Made by a program: the position numbers and the translations under genes. A DNA stretch of 64,000 nucleotides from Phycisphaerae bacterium (lineage in GTDB: Bacteria; Planctomycetota; Phycisphaerae; Phycisphaerales; UBA1924), in NCBI GenBank assembly GCA_030429705.1, contig JAUIES010000001.1, positions 868,001 through 932,000 on the forward strand, given 5' to 3'. The notes below the pieces were generated by a model. That model was given only the letters and a program-made list of their open reading frames with translations, was not told the DNA's origin and ran no database searches. The first letter of the stretch is position 1, and each line of letters starts with the position of its first letter. Below are positions 17,589-25,334 of the stretch, piece by piece.

Positions 17589-18804
17589 CGGCGTAGATAT
17601 CCTCTAATCGGCTCACCATGACCTGTGTGTCAAACTCGATACGGCAGGCGGCTTGCCCGGTTCGCGCCAAAGCCAGTCGCTCGTCTGGAAAGTCATGCGC
17701 CCAGAGCAGCGCTTCACGCAACCCTGACACATCGCCCGCACTCACAAGTCGACCGGTTTGCATTTCACGGCACGCTTCACCTGTGCCATCGACATCGTAC
17801 GCCACAGGGCACACGCCGCAGAGCAGCGCCTGGGGCACAGTCCTCGGGAGCCCTTCTCGTGCGCTGGGGTGACACAACACATCCATCGCACGAATGAGGC
17901 CCGGAACCTGTTCGGGGGGGACCAATCCAGTTCGAACCACGCGATCGGACAGCCCGAGCGCATCGACCCTGCGGGCTAGACGATCAGCCCACCATCCATC
18001 GCCGACCCACAGCAGCTTCCACGATTCGTTCGACTGCATGTGTTGACCAATGGCATCGAGAATATCGTCGTGCCCCTTGTGCTGAGCGAGGCGGGCGACG
18101 GTGCCGACGACGAAGTCTGATTCGGCAAAGCCAAGTTTAGTGCGTATGGCCTCACGCGTCTGATCAGGTGGCGGATGGAGATATGGTTCGAGGTCCATGC
18201 CGCTGCGGACAGTCGTGTATTGCCCGGGCGACCCGATTTGCCGTGCGAGAAACTGCTCGGTCATAGCATCGGCGACGGACACGATGCGGTGGCATCGACG
18301 CGCGGCATATCGCTCAGCGAGGGTGTACGCGTGGTTCACCAAACGGGTTCTGATTCGCTGAAGGGCATGCCCCTCGATCGGCATGAAGGGGGGGCCATGA
18401 ATGGTGTGGACAACGCCGGGTCTTGGATTTGCCTTCCACGCGGCGAGGCGCCCCAGGATGCCGGCTTTGGATGAATGCGTGTGCACGATATCGGGGCGAA
18501 TCCGATGGATGAGGTCTGCCAACTCGGCGAGGGCTCGGCGGTCTTTGATCGGGGCAATCTCGCGGACAAGATTGGGGATTTCGTGGGTCTGTATGTGGTT
18601 GCGTGCTCCCCCGTCAGCGCCGTCGGCTCGTTCGTTGAATGACTCGACGCGGCTGAGCATGGACCCTTCGGGACCATAGATCGGACCGAATGCGAGATGC
18701 ACATCGTGCCCGAGGCGTGCCTGCCCTTCGCAGGAGAGGATCGTGTTTTCCTGCGAACCGCCAAGGATGAGTCGGGTCGAAATGTGGAGAATGCGGCGTG
18801 TCAC
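17569..18804 (-). CDS. Glycosyltransferase family 4 (GT-B)
   Basis: This 411-residue GT-B enzyme has an N-terminal half starting RRILHISTRLILGGSQENT, the typical GGxxxN nucleotide-free lobe, and a C-terminal half with VVGTVARLAQHKGHDDIL and LLWVGDGWW. The donor-binding EX7E-like motif is CHPSAREGLPRTVPQALLCG (about 330-350). Family 4 enzymes transfer sugars from nucleotide donors during lipopolysaccharide or exopolysaccharide synthesis; donor and acceptor are unknown. The start is GTG at 18804, which overlaps the truA stop by 4 nt (GTGA). The downstream secreted protein overlaps its end by 20 nt. The middle gene in a truA-GT-secreted protein operon is an odd mix of housekeeping and envelope functions. 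Confidence 0.85.
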   Translation of the reverse strand: MTRRILHISTRLILGGSQENTILSCEGQARLGHDVHLAFGPIYGPEGSMLSRVESFNERADGADGGARNHIQTHEIPNLVREIAPIKDRRALAELADLIHRIRPDIVHTHSSKAGILGRLAAWKANPRPGVVHTIHGPPFMPIEGHALQRIRTRLVNHAYTLAERYAARRCHRIVSVADAMTEQFLARQIGSPGQYTTVRSGMDLEPYLHPPPDQTREAIRTKLGFAESDFVVGTVARLAQHKGHDDILDAIGQHMQSNESWKLLWVGDGWWADRLARRVDALGLSDRVVRTGLVPPEQVPGLIRAMDVLCHPSAREGLPRTVPQALLCGVCPVAYDVDGTGEACREMQTGRLVSAGDVSGLREALLWAHDFPDERLALARTGQAACRIEFDTQVMVSRLEDIYADVAQTR

Positions 18805-19688
18805 GGTTGCTCCGCGTATTTAATCCACTCCAGCCGCAACCCTTCGGGGGGGAGCGTCGGCCCTGCCCGAGTGCGGTCGCAGGCGACGAGAATGTCGGCG
18901 ACAGCGGCGGGCTTGATCTTGCCGCGGCCGACCTCGAAGAGTGTGCCTGCGATGATGCGAACCATGTTGTAGAGGAAGCCACTGCCGGATACGCGGATGA
19001 CGATTCTGGGCTGATGCACTTCGCCGAATAACCCGTCGCGCTCAGTCAACTCGACCGAACAACCAAAAATGGTGCGTACGGTCGTGCTTCGGCCATGGCT
19101 GATCTGTGCGAAGGATGCGAAGTCGAACTCGCCGACGATATTCGCTGCCGCCTCATTCATGCGCTGGTGGTCGAGATCATGCCAGGTGTAGTACACGAAG
19201 TTGCGGTCCCACATTGGTCGCTGTTCGCCGGATGCGATGGTGTAGGTGTACTCCTTATCGATAGCATCGCCGATGGGGTTGAAATCATCATGGACGATTG
19301 TCGCATCACGGATCAGGACATCAGTTGGCAGTGACCCGTTGAGCGCCCGAACGAGGCGGTCGGTGCCTCGGTCCTCGGGCCAACCCTCACCGCGTTCAGG
19401 GCATGGATTGGATGTAAACGCAGCGACCTGGCCATGGGCATGGACACCGGCATCGGTCCGACTCGCTCCGAGCAGCACCACGCGTTCGCGGCAGACCTTG
19501 CGGGCGGCCTGCTCGACGACTTCCTGCACTGTGCGCAACACAACGCGACCTTCTTGCGGGGTGTCAAAGGACGGGTCCCCGTCGACATGTATGGGTGGTG
19601 AGGGGTGACGATCGGCGGGGGGATGCTGTTTCTGCCAGCCATGAAAGGCCGTTCCGTCGTACGCGATGGTGAGTTTGAAGCGTGGCAC
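18801..19688 (-). CDS. truA: tRNA pseudouridine synthase A
   Basis: This 295-residue enzyme makes pseudouridine at positions 38-40 of the tRNA anticodon stem. It has the N-terminal FKLTIAYDGTAFHGWQ motif, the active-site GASRTDAGVHAHGQ with catalytic Asp79, DKEYTYTIASG, and the C-terminal GSGFLYNMVRIIAGTL. There is an insertion of about 28 residues (22-50), rich in Pro, His and Asp, between GWQKQ and the conserved RTVQ segment; most TruA proteins join these directly. It heads the operon with the glycosyltransferase, overlapping its GTG start. Confidence 0.92.
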   Translation of the reverse strand: MPRFKLTIAYDGTAFHGWQKQHPPADRHPSPPIHVDGDPSFDTPQEGRVVLRTVQEVVEQAARKVCRERVVLLGASRTDAGVHAHGQVAAFTSNPCPERGEGWPEDRGTDRLVRALNGSLPTDVLIRDATIVHDDFNPIGDAIDKEYTYTIASGEQRPMWDRNFVYYTWHDLDHQRMNEAAANIVGEFDFASFAQISHGRSTTVRTIFGCSVELTERDGLFGEVHQPRIVIRVSGSGFLYNMVRIIAGTLFEVGRGKIKPAAVADILVACDRTRAGPTLPPEGLRLEWIKYAEQP

Positions 19689-19712
19689 CGCTGGAGAATA
19701 GCGATCTCGGCG

Positions 19713-19916
19713 CTACGACGGCGGATCGCCGTCGTCATGTGCCGGCGAATCGAAACTCTTGATTACAGTGGCTCCTGATGCTGTTTCACTGTCGTCTGAG
19801 CCCTTGAACCGCTTGTGCTCTTCATCTGCCCAGATATCACCCACACGCCACCAGATAATCGTGAGGACGGCACCGACCACACAGAGAACCAGCGACAAAA
19901 TGATCCACGGCACCAT
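19713..19916 (-). CDS. Small single-span membrane protein
   Basis: This 67-residue protein starts MVPWIILSLVLCVVGAVLTIIWW, one strong membrane helix at the N-terminus. An acidic, Ser-rich cytoplasmic or periplasmic tail (DDSETASG, DDGDPPS) follows. An ATG seven codons further upstream (19937) is also possible. No clear ribosome site is seen. It sits 24 nt upstream of truA on the same strand, so it could lead that operon. I recognise no family. It counts as plausible but unproven because of its size. Confidence 0.5.
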   Translation of the reverse strand: MVPWIILSLVLCVVGAVLTIIWWRVGDIWADEEHKRFKGSDDSETASGATVIKSFDSPAHDDGDPPS

Positions 19917-20091
19917 GGTGGAGCACGATAGGCGCACATATTTTTAGAGGTACGCCCGCAATCTGCCTGATGCGCCTGCGTTGTACTCGGCGAGATTCCA
20001 GCTGGTTGATGTCGCAATCTGCTCTGTACCGTTCACGGCCTTGCTCGAGCAAGTCGCCTGTCGGTACCACATCCAATCGGAGGGAATCAAC

Positions 20092-20538
20092 ATGACGCGT
20101 ACATGCAGCGTCCTCGCACTCATCGTCAGTTGTCTGTTCGCAGCGCCCGCGCTTGCCGATGCGGAAACTGTCGCTCGTGAATGCATCGAACACATTCGTG
20201 ATTCGAGTGCCCGTTCTGTCGAGGCCATTCATACAACCACGGAACATGGTATTGCTCGTCTTCGTCGTTTGCATGATGAAGGCGCGAGCGATCGAGAACT
20301 CATCCATGCTGCGCGCGAATCGACCATGCGTGTGCACACCATTGCTGACTCAAGTTCTGCCCATATTGCACGCACCGTGCGCCGCTGCGTTCGAACATTG
20401 CGTGAACTTGAAGCGAGCGATGCCTTGATCGCCGCGGTTCGTGAGGCCGGCCAGACCGCTCATGATCGAATCAACCGAGCCGCTCAAAACGGTACGCGGT
20501 TGATTCATCGTGCGTTGCGGGCTGCTCTCGACGATTAG
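20092..20538 (+). CDS. Small secreted helical protein
   Basis: This 148-residue protein has a good signal peptide (MTRTCSVLALIVSCLFAAPALAD). The mature part is about 125 residues, almost all helical, with high Arg, Ala, His, Glu and Ile content. Related segments recur (ARECIEHIRDSSARS and ARESTMRVHTIADSSSAHIAR), suggesting an internal duplication. The ATG at 20092 is chosen because GGAGGGAA lies 7 nt upstream. A strong terminator follows 17 nt after the stop, so the gene is a self-contained unit. The function is unknown; a periplasmic or extracellular helical bundle is likely. Confidence 0.7.
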   Translation: MTRTCSVLALIVSCLFAAPALADAETVARECIEHIRDSSARSVEAIHTTTEHGIARLRRLHDEGASDRELIHAARESTMRVHTIADSSSAHIARTVRRCVRTLRELEASDALIAAVREAGQTAHDRINRAAQNGTRLIHRALRAALDD

Positions 20539-20555
20539 CCAACACAACGAGACCA

Positions 20556-20598
20556 AACCCCCACGCAGCCATTTGGTTGGGTGGGGGTTGTTTATTTT
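20556..20598 (+). terminator. Strong rho-independent terminator
   Basis: A 9-bp perfect stem (20556-20564 with 20581-20589, arm AACCCCCAC) is followed by TTTATTTT. It ends the transcript of the small secreted protein at 20092-20538 and lies between it and the convergent nuoH. Confidence 0.8.
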
Positions 20599-20610
20599 GT
20601 TTGCTGCCGT

Positions 20611-21987
20611 TCAAGTTGCAGCCGGGCGGGTGCCCTGCACCGGGCGATCTTCGAGAGCGATCGGGTCAGATGGCGCCGTGTTGACCAGTTCACCTGGCAT
20701 GGGATTGAAGCGCGAGCCGTACATAGGGATCTTACGGTTGGCTGTCGGATTACCGAGCCACGAGCGAAGCATGGGCTGAATGACCATGATGACGACGAGG
20801 AGCACTCCGTTGGCGATGATCATGGGAACCATGCCGGTCTGACCGAAATACACCATAACACTCGTGAGTACGACGACACTCAGCGCGATCGGAATCAGCG
20901 TCTGCCAGCCGAGCATCATCACCTGATCGTAACGGATGCGGGGGATGGTCCAGCGGATCACGATCATGATGCTGACGAGGAAAATGACCTTGCCAAAGAA
21001 AACGAGGAACTTGGCGAGCACACCGAAGATCGAAGTCGCAACGGGGTCAAAGGCATGTGGTCCGAAACCGAGGAAACTGAGATCCCATCCGCCCAGGAAC
21101 AGCAGAGCGAAAAACGCACACGAAGTAATCATGTGGCAGTATTCAGCCAAGAAGAACAGAGCAAAGCGCATCGCGCTGTACTCGGTGTGGTAGCCGCCGA
21201 CGAGTTCCTGCTCGGCTTCGGCGTTATCAAACGGCGTGCGATTCGCTTCGGCGAGAATACAGATGAAGAACAACACGCACGCGAGGGGCTGGGTGAACAT
21301 GAGCCACCCATGATTGATCTGATAGGCGATGATGCTGTCGGGCATGACAGAGCCGACGATGAGAAGAACCGAGAGCATGCTGAGTCCGAGCGGGATTTCG
21401 TACGAGATCATCTGGGCGGTCGCGCGGAGGCCGCCGAGGAACGAGAACTTGCTGTTGGATGCCCAGCCGCCGAGTGTGACGCCATAAACACCCATCGAAG
21501 CGACCGCGAGGAGATAGATGACACCGGCGTTGACATTTGCACCGACGACATGGACGAGGTCGCCCCCGATCGGTCCGATGAGGGAGCCGATGATCGGCAG
21601 CGTCCATGGACCACCCATTTGCCACTGACCACCCCAGGGGATGATCACAAACCCGATGAGGGCTGGAACGATGATGATCATGGGGGCAAGCGTGAACAAG
21701 ACTTTGTCAACGCGGCTTGGGGCGTAGTCCTCTTTGAGAAGAAACTTGATGCCATCGGCCAAGGGTTGACCGAGCCCGAACTTGCCTTTGAGAAACGCGA
21801 GGGCGGGCTGACCGAAGTCGAAACCGACGCGGTTGGGGCCGACGCGGTCCTGAATGTAGGAACAGACTTTTCGTTCGACATAGATGAGGTAAGCAGTGGT
21901 CAAGAGCATGACATGGGCCACGACAATGAGCACATGGACGCTGACGAACAGCTGACTGGTGACGAATTCCTGGATCATCTCGATCAT
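20611..21987 (-). CDS. nuoH: NADH-quinone oxidoreductase subunit H (complex I)
   Basis: This 458-residue, multi-span protein matches NuoH/ND1 of respiratory complex I, the subunit that helps form the quinone chamber and joins the peripheral and membrane arms. Recognisable segments are YVERKVCSYIQDRVGPNRVG, GQPLADGIKFLLKED, the acid-rich loop ASNSKFSFLGGLRATAQMISYE, and ILAEANRTPFDNAEAEQELVGG. It is longer than the usual 330-400 because of an extended C-terminal hydrophobic region. No other nuo genes are adjacent: downstream is a convergent small gene and upstream an unrelated NRDE gene. The start at 21987 is preceded by AGAAGGAG at a rather long spacing; a second ATG three codons later has better spacing. 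Confidence 0.92.
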   Translation of the reverse strand: MIEMIQEFVTSQLFVSVHVLIVVAHVMLLTTAYLIYVERKVCSYIQDRVGPNRVGFDFGQPALAFLKGKFGLGQPLADGIKFLLKEDYAPSRVDKVLFTLAPMIIIVPALIGFVIIPWGGQWQMGGPWTLPIIGSLIGPIGGDLVHVVGANVNAGVIYLLAVASMGVYGVTLGGWASNSKFSFLGGLRATAQMISYEIPLGLSMLSVLLIVGSVMPDSIIAYQINHGWLMFTQPLACVLFFICILAEANRTPFDNAEAEQELVGGYHTEYSAMRFALFFLAEYCHMITSCAFFALLFLGGWDLSFLGFGPHAFDPVATSIFGVLAKFLVFFGKVIFLVSIMIVIRWTIPRIRYDQVMMLGWQTLIPIALSVVVLTSVMVYFGQTGMVPMIIANGVLLVVIMVIQPMLRSWLGNPTANRKIPMYGSRFNPMPGELVNTAPSDPIALEDRPVQGTRPAAT

Positions 21988-22026
21988 CGTGTTCGCGCGC
22001 TCCTTCTGGGGAGCAAGTGTAGCCGC

Positions 22027-22764
22027 TCAGCCCCGGTCTGTGGTGTCGCCCGCGACGGCCATCGCGATCCCTTGCTCGACGCTTCCATCGAGATCAATCG
22101 GGCGATAGTGCATGTGCAGGCCAGTGGCTGTGTCTTCGACGAAGGTGATGCTGACGGTGCGGGCGGCTTCACGCTCCATGAACACGCTGGCGGGGCCACG
22201 ATCGGGCCAGCGGTGCGTGTGATAAGCGTCCTGAACGGCTGCGGTCGGGCTGGGGCGAACCATGTCGTCAAAGAGCGGCAGGCGATCGGCGACGACCGAA
22301 TCGCCGAGGCCGGAACTGGCAAAACACGCGGGCTCACCGATCGGATGATCAACGCGGGTGAATCGCGCCTGATCCCACGCGGCTTCGATGACAGCGAGTG
22401 GACCGCTCAGATCGACCGCCACGAGCCTGAACGGGACAAATCGAGATAGATCCTTGACTTGCAATGCTTTGATCGCCGCGTCTGCCGATGGTTCGTCGAT
22501 CAGGCTCGGAATCAGGCGGCCGCGCGAGATGGAGTCCATCGGTGGCTCTGGAGCCGGCTCGAGGTTGTAGTTGAGCAGGCACAGCGTCAGGCCCGGGCGG
22601 GCTGCGATCCAGGTGCCGCCGCCAGCGGGGTCGAGCGGGCCGATGGCCGCCTTGGTCGCGCCCCACTTGAACGGGTACTCGGCGATAACGCGATTGCGTT
22701 GTTCGTCACGGTTGCTGACGAGGCGATAGCCGCCGTCAATGGCGATCACGGAAACAGTACACAT
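22027..22764 (-). CDS. NRDE family protein (TANGO2-like)
   Basis: This 245-residue protein starts MCTVSVI and contains the family signature VSNRDEQRNR (Asn-Arg-Asp-Glu), then GGGTWIA and LCLLNYN. These mark the NRDE/TANGO2 family, which has an Ntn-hydrolase-like fold with the conserved Cys2. Bacterial functions are unclear; eukaryotic TANGO2 is linked to lipid and haem handling. It ends 39 nt upstream of nuoH, and its start follows the DinB gene stop by 3 nt, so the two are likely co-transcribed. Confidence 0.8.
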   Translation of the reverse strand: MCTVSVIAIDGGYRLVSNRDEQRNRVIAEYPFKWGATKAAIGPLDPAGGGTWIAARPGLTLCLLNYNLEPAPEPPMDSISRGRLIPSLIDEPSADAAIKALQVKDLSRFVPFRLVAVDLSGPLAVIEAAWDQARFTRVDHPIGEPACFASSGLGDSVVADRLPLFDDMVRPSPTAAVQDAYHTHRWPDRGPASVFMEREAARTVSITFVEDTATGLHMHYRPIDLDGSVEQGIAMAVAGDTTDRG

Positions 22765-22767
22765 AAC

Positions 22768-23286
22768 TCAGGACCTGGCTTGGTATTCGAGGGTTGAAGG
22801 AGCCACGCCGAAGCAATCGCTGCACGACACATCCATCTCCATGGCGATGGCTTTCATCATGGCATTGTGATGGATGGCGTGGTGGCTGGCGAAGGCGAGT
22901 TCGCGGGCCACCGTGCTGGTCAGTTCGGTCTCGTCGCCATCACTGGTGAGCATGACGCGGATCCGCACCGGGCTCGACAGAGCCTGTTCGTCAAGATCGG
23001 CGATGCGGGCTCGCAGTTCAGCTACGGCTTCACCAGCAGCCGAGCGATCGGTCTCGATGGGGACTTCACGAGTGCGGTGGTCGTAGTCGACCGGGGTGTT
23101 GCTCGCGTGGCCGTCCATCAGGGCCTTGTAGTGGTCAAGCGTGTGTCGCAGGTGCTTGCCAATCGTGCCGCCCGCGAGGACTGCCGATGGCTGCGAGAAC
23201 TTGTCGTCAGCAACTGATTCAATAAAACATGCACACTGGTCGAGGACGGCATCCGCTTGACAGCAGACGCCCGTGATAGCAGCCAT
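22768..23286 (-). CDS. DinB superfamily protein
   Basis: This 172-residue protein is a predicted four-helix bundle with the DinB metal-binding histidines. A first cluster is in HLRHTLDHYKAL (residues 45-56) and a second in ASHHAIHHNAMM. DinB-like proteins bind a divalent metal through three His and include thiol-dependent transferases and detoxification enzymes, such as bacillithiol or mycothiol transferases. Several Cys at the N-terminus (GVCCQ, DQCACF) and a late CSDCFG are unusual and could bind metal or form disulfides. The gene is followed closely by NRDE. Confidence 0.75.
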   Translation of the reverse strand: MAAITGVCCQADAVLDQCACFIESVADDKFSQPSAVLAGGTIGKHLRHTLDHYKALMDGHASNTPVDYDHRTREVPIETDRSAAGEAVAELRARIADLDEQALSSPVRIRVMLTSDGDETELTSTVARELAFASHHAIHHNAMMKAIAMEMDVSCSDCFGVAPSTLEYQARS

Positions 23287-23432
23287 GATAAGAAACTCCC
23301 GGTCTAAATAGGGCCGTACGGCTAGAAAAAGACTCTAGCCGTGGAGGAGCCGCACGGTGATTTTAGCACAGAATGGACGCTTCAAGCGTCTCAGGCGGCA
23401 CGCTGGTGGCGTTCGACTGGCCAAACGCCGGG

Positions 23433-23579
23433 TTTCATCCTTGCGACCTGGTGTTTCATCGATCCGGGGTGACCTTTCTTCGATGCGGCGCGACAAAACA
23501 TCGCTTCCCAGTCACCAGTCATCGATGACACGCAACAATTCATCGAGCCGGCGCGGCATTTGGTCGATGAAATGTCGCG
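23433..23579. repeat. Seven-copy degenerate 21-bp tandem repeat
   Basis: Seven consecutive 21-bp units begin at 23433, 23454, 23475, 23496, 23517, 23538 and 23559. The approximate consensus is TTTCATCGATNCGGNGCGAC plus one base. Units keep the TTTCATCGA core best and vary after it. A weak eighth unit may follow. Reading the plus strand in one frame gives a seven-residue period (such as SSLRPGV, SSIRGDL, SSMRRDK), but no start, codon bias or family supports coding. Confidence 0.7.
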
Positions 23580-23583
23580 CCGG
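23548..23583. other. Hairpin inside the 21-bp repeat array
   Basis: Arms 23548-23561 and 23570-23583 pair over 14 bp with one G-T pair and an 8-nt loop (arm CCGGCGCGGCATTT). The arms belong to repeat units 6-7 and the bases just after, so two neighbouring units have become nearly inverted to each other. No T run follows on either strand, so it is not a typical intrinsic terminator. Confidence 0.65.
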
Positions 23584-23653
23584 AGCGAGGGTCCGGGGCT
23601 GCGAACCGTGCGAACCGACCATAACCAAAACACGCTCTCGTGCGCTGCACTGC

Positions 23654-25264
23654 TCACGCCGGGCCGACTTCGACCTTGCCGCCAGCGACATCTTTGATGG
23701 CATAGCCCATGGCTTTGAGTTCGTCGCGGATGGCATCGGCCCGGGCAAAATCCTTCGCTTGCTTCGCGTCGGCCCGTTGGTCGAGCAGTCCGTCAACCTC
23801 GTCGCTCGGGCTGGTGCCGGGGAGGTACACCGCCCGGCCCTGCGTTTTCGATTCGAGGCGGGGCAGGTCGAGCACGCCGAAGATGGCATCGAACTCGGCG
23901 AACAGGTCGGCCTCGTGCTGACCGGGGACGGGGACTTCGTTGATCCAGCGATTGACGACCCCGATCGCCTGAGCCATGTTGAGGTCGTCGCTCAGGGCCC
24001 GGGCGAAGTCGAGGCGGATCGGGTGGAGATCGTCGGGGTTGCCCGCTGTCGGTCCGTTCGCTTTGCCCTCGGCGACGAACGACCGCCACTTCTCAACCAT
24101 CTTGGCCGAGTCCTTGAGCCCCTGCATCGAGAAGTCGGCGTTAGAGCGGTAGTGGGCTTTGATGAGTTCGAGACGCACAGCCGCCGGTTCATGACCCATC
24201 GCAAACAACTGCCGGGCGGTGTACATCGTGCCCTTGCTCTTGCTCATCTTCTGGCCATCGACCATGAGGAAGCGGGCGTGGAACCAGTGGCGGGCGAAGT
24301 GGTCGCCGCCGAGCACGCAGCACGACTGGGCCCGTTCGCACTCGTGGTGGGGGAAGATGTTATCTTCGCCGCCCGAGTGGAGGTCGATCGCCAGATCGGG
24401 ATTGGCCTTGCCCAGGACGCGCGACAAGCCGCCCTTGACCAGTCGGTCGAGCGACATGACCGAGCACTCGATGTGCCAGCCGGGGTAGCCGGTACCCCAT
24501 GGGCTCGGCCACTTCATCAGGTGCGTTTCGTCTTCCTTCCAGAGCAGAAAGTCGGCGGGGTGTTTCTTGGCTTGCTGATGCTCGCCGGTGACGCGCCCGC
24601 CCGCGCCGCCTCGGAGGTTGTCGAGGGTGTTGCCGCTGAGCTGGCCATAGGCGGCGAAGGCCGAGACATCGAAATAGACCGCTCGGCTGCCCGGTTCACC
24701 GGTGACATACGCTGCGCCCTTGTCGATCAGGGCGGCGATGAAAGCCTTCATGCCTTCGATGTTGTCGGTCGCTCGTGGCATGAGTGACGGGTCTTTGATC
24801 GCTTCAGTCGCGACCTTGAGCCCGAGTTGACGGGCATCGTCCATGAATCGTTCGGCGAAGAAGTTGGCGATGGCGAATGGGTCGGCTGGATCCACATTTG
24901 CATCGGCAGGGATCGCTCCGCTCTTCTTGGCTTCGATCAGTCGCTGCCCCGCGACCGCCATCTTGTCTTCGCCGCCGCCGTCGGCAGCCGCATCGTCGGT
25001 CATGTGCCCGACATCGGTCAGATTCATGACATGCGTGACCCGACGCGGGCCGGTGTGCGTTTCGCATGATTCGGTCGCCAGTTCGCAGAGCGGGCTTTCG
25101 AGCCAGCGGCGGAGGACATCGGCTGCGAGAAAAGCCCGGAAGTTCCCGATATGAGCATCGTCGTAGACCGTTGGGCCACAGGTATAGAAGGAGATGTTGG
25201 TCGGGTCAGCGGGGATCACCGGTTCGATCGAGCGGTTGAGCGTGTTGTAGAGACGGAATGGCAT
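23654..25264 (-). CDS. cysS: Cysteinyl-tRNA synthetase
   Basis: This 536-residue class I synthetase attaches cysteine to tRNA-Cys. The HIGH-type motif is HIGN (38-41), the second motif KMSKS is at 339-343, and zinc ligands are Cys29 (YTCGPTVYD), Cys267 (WHIECS) and the HHECE segment at 306-310. A region of about 50 residues after VMNLTDVGHMTDD is longer than in E. coli CysRS. The start at 25264 (MPFRLYNT) matches the family start; a longer open frame to 25498 runs back over the divergent gene and is not used. The gene is divergent from the LptF/G-like gene. Confidence 0.93.
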   Translation of the reverse strand: MPFRLYNTLNRSIEPVIPADPTNISFYTCGPTVYDDAHIGNFRAFLAADVLRRWLESPLCELATESCETHTGPRRVTHVMNLTDVGHMTDDAAADGGGEDKMAVAGQRLIEAKKSGAIPADANVDPADPFAIANFFAERFMDDARQLGLKVATEAIKDPSLMPRATDNIEGMKAFIAALIDKGAAYVTGEPGSRAVYFDVSAFAAYGQLSGNTLDNLRGGAGGRVTGEHQQAKKHPADFLLWKEDETHLMKWPSPWGTGYPGWHIECSVMSLDRLVKGGLSRVLGKANPDLAIDLHSGGEDNIFPHHECERAQSCCVLGGDHFARHWFHARFLMVDGQKMSKSKGTMYTARQLFAMGHEPAAVRLELIKAHYRSNADFSMQGLKDSAKMVEKWRSFVAEGKANGPTAGNPDDLHPIRLDFARALSDDLNMAQAIGVVNRWINEVPVPGQHEADLFAEFDAIFGVLDLPRLESKTQGRAVYLPGTSPSDEVDGLLDQRADAKQAKDFARADAIRDELKAMGYAIKDVAGGKVEVGPA

Positions 25265-25334
25265 GGGCGATGGTATCGCGGTCGTTGGATGAGATTCGGC
25301 CCTTGGCTCGATGCACCCGATACGATGCTGCCAT

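Larger units (their letters stand above)
23287..23653. other. 367-nt intergenic region with tandem repeats
   Basis: I see no credible gene here: frames are open on both strands only because of the repeat's periodicity. The left 100 nt hold the divergent or upstream region of the DinB gene. The middle is a degenerate 21-bp tandem repeat (23433-23579) with an embedded 14-bp hairpin. The right end runs into the 3' end of cysS. Confidence 0.6.

Noticed and set aside
20581-22449. 622-residue open frame on the plus strand, rich in Asp, Glu and His
   Set aside because: It is the antisense of nuoH and the NRDE gene. Its composition is what the complement of Leu/Ile/Val-rich membrane codons gives, and it has no motif or ribosome site.
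23433-23579. Possible CRISPR array
   Set aside because: The repeats are directly tandem at 21 bp, degenerate, with no unique spacers and no cas genes.
23357-24787. 476-residue plus-strand open frame through the repeat and into cysS
   Set aside because: Most is antisense to cysS, and the first part is the 21-bp repeat read in one frame; no family or ribosome site supports it.
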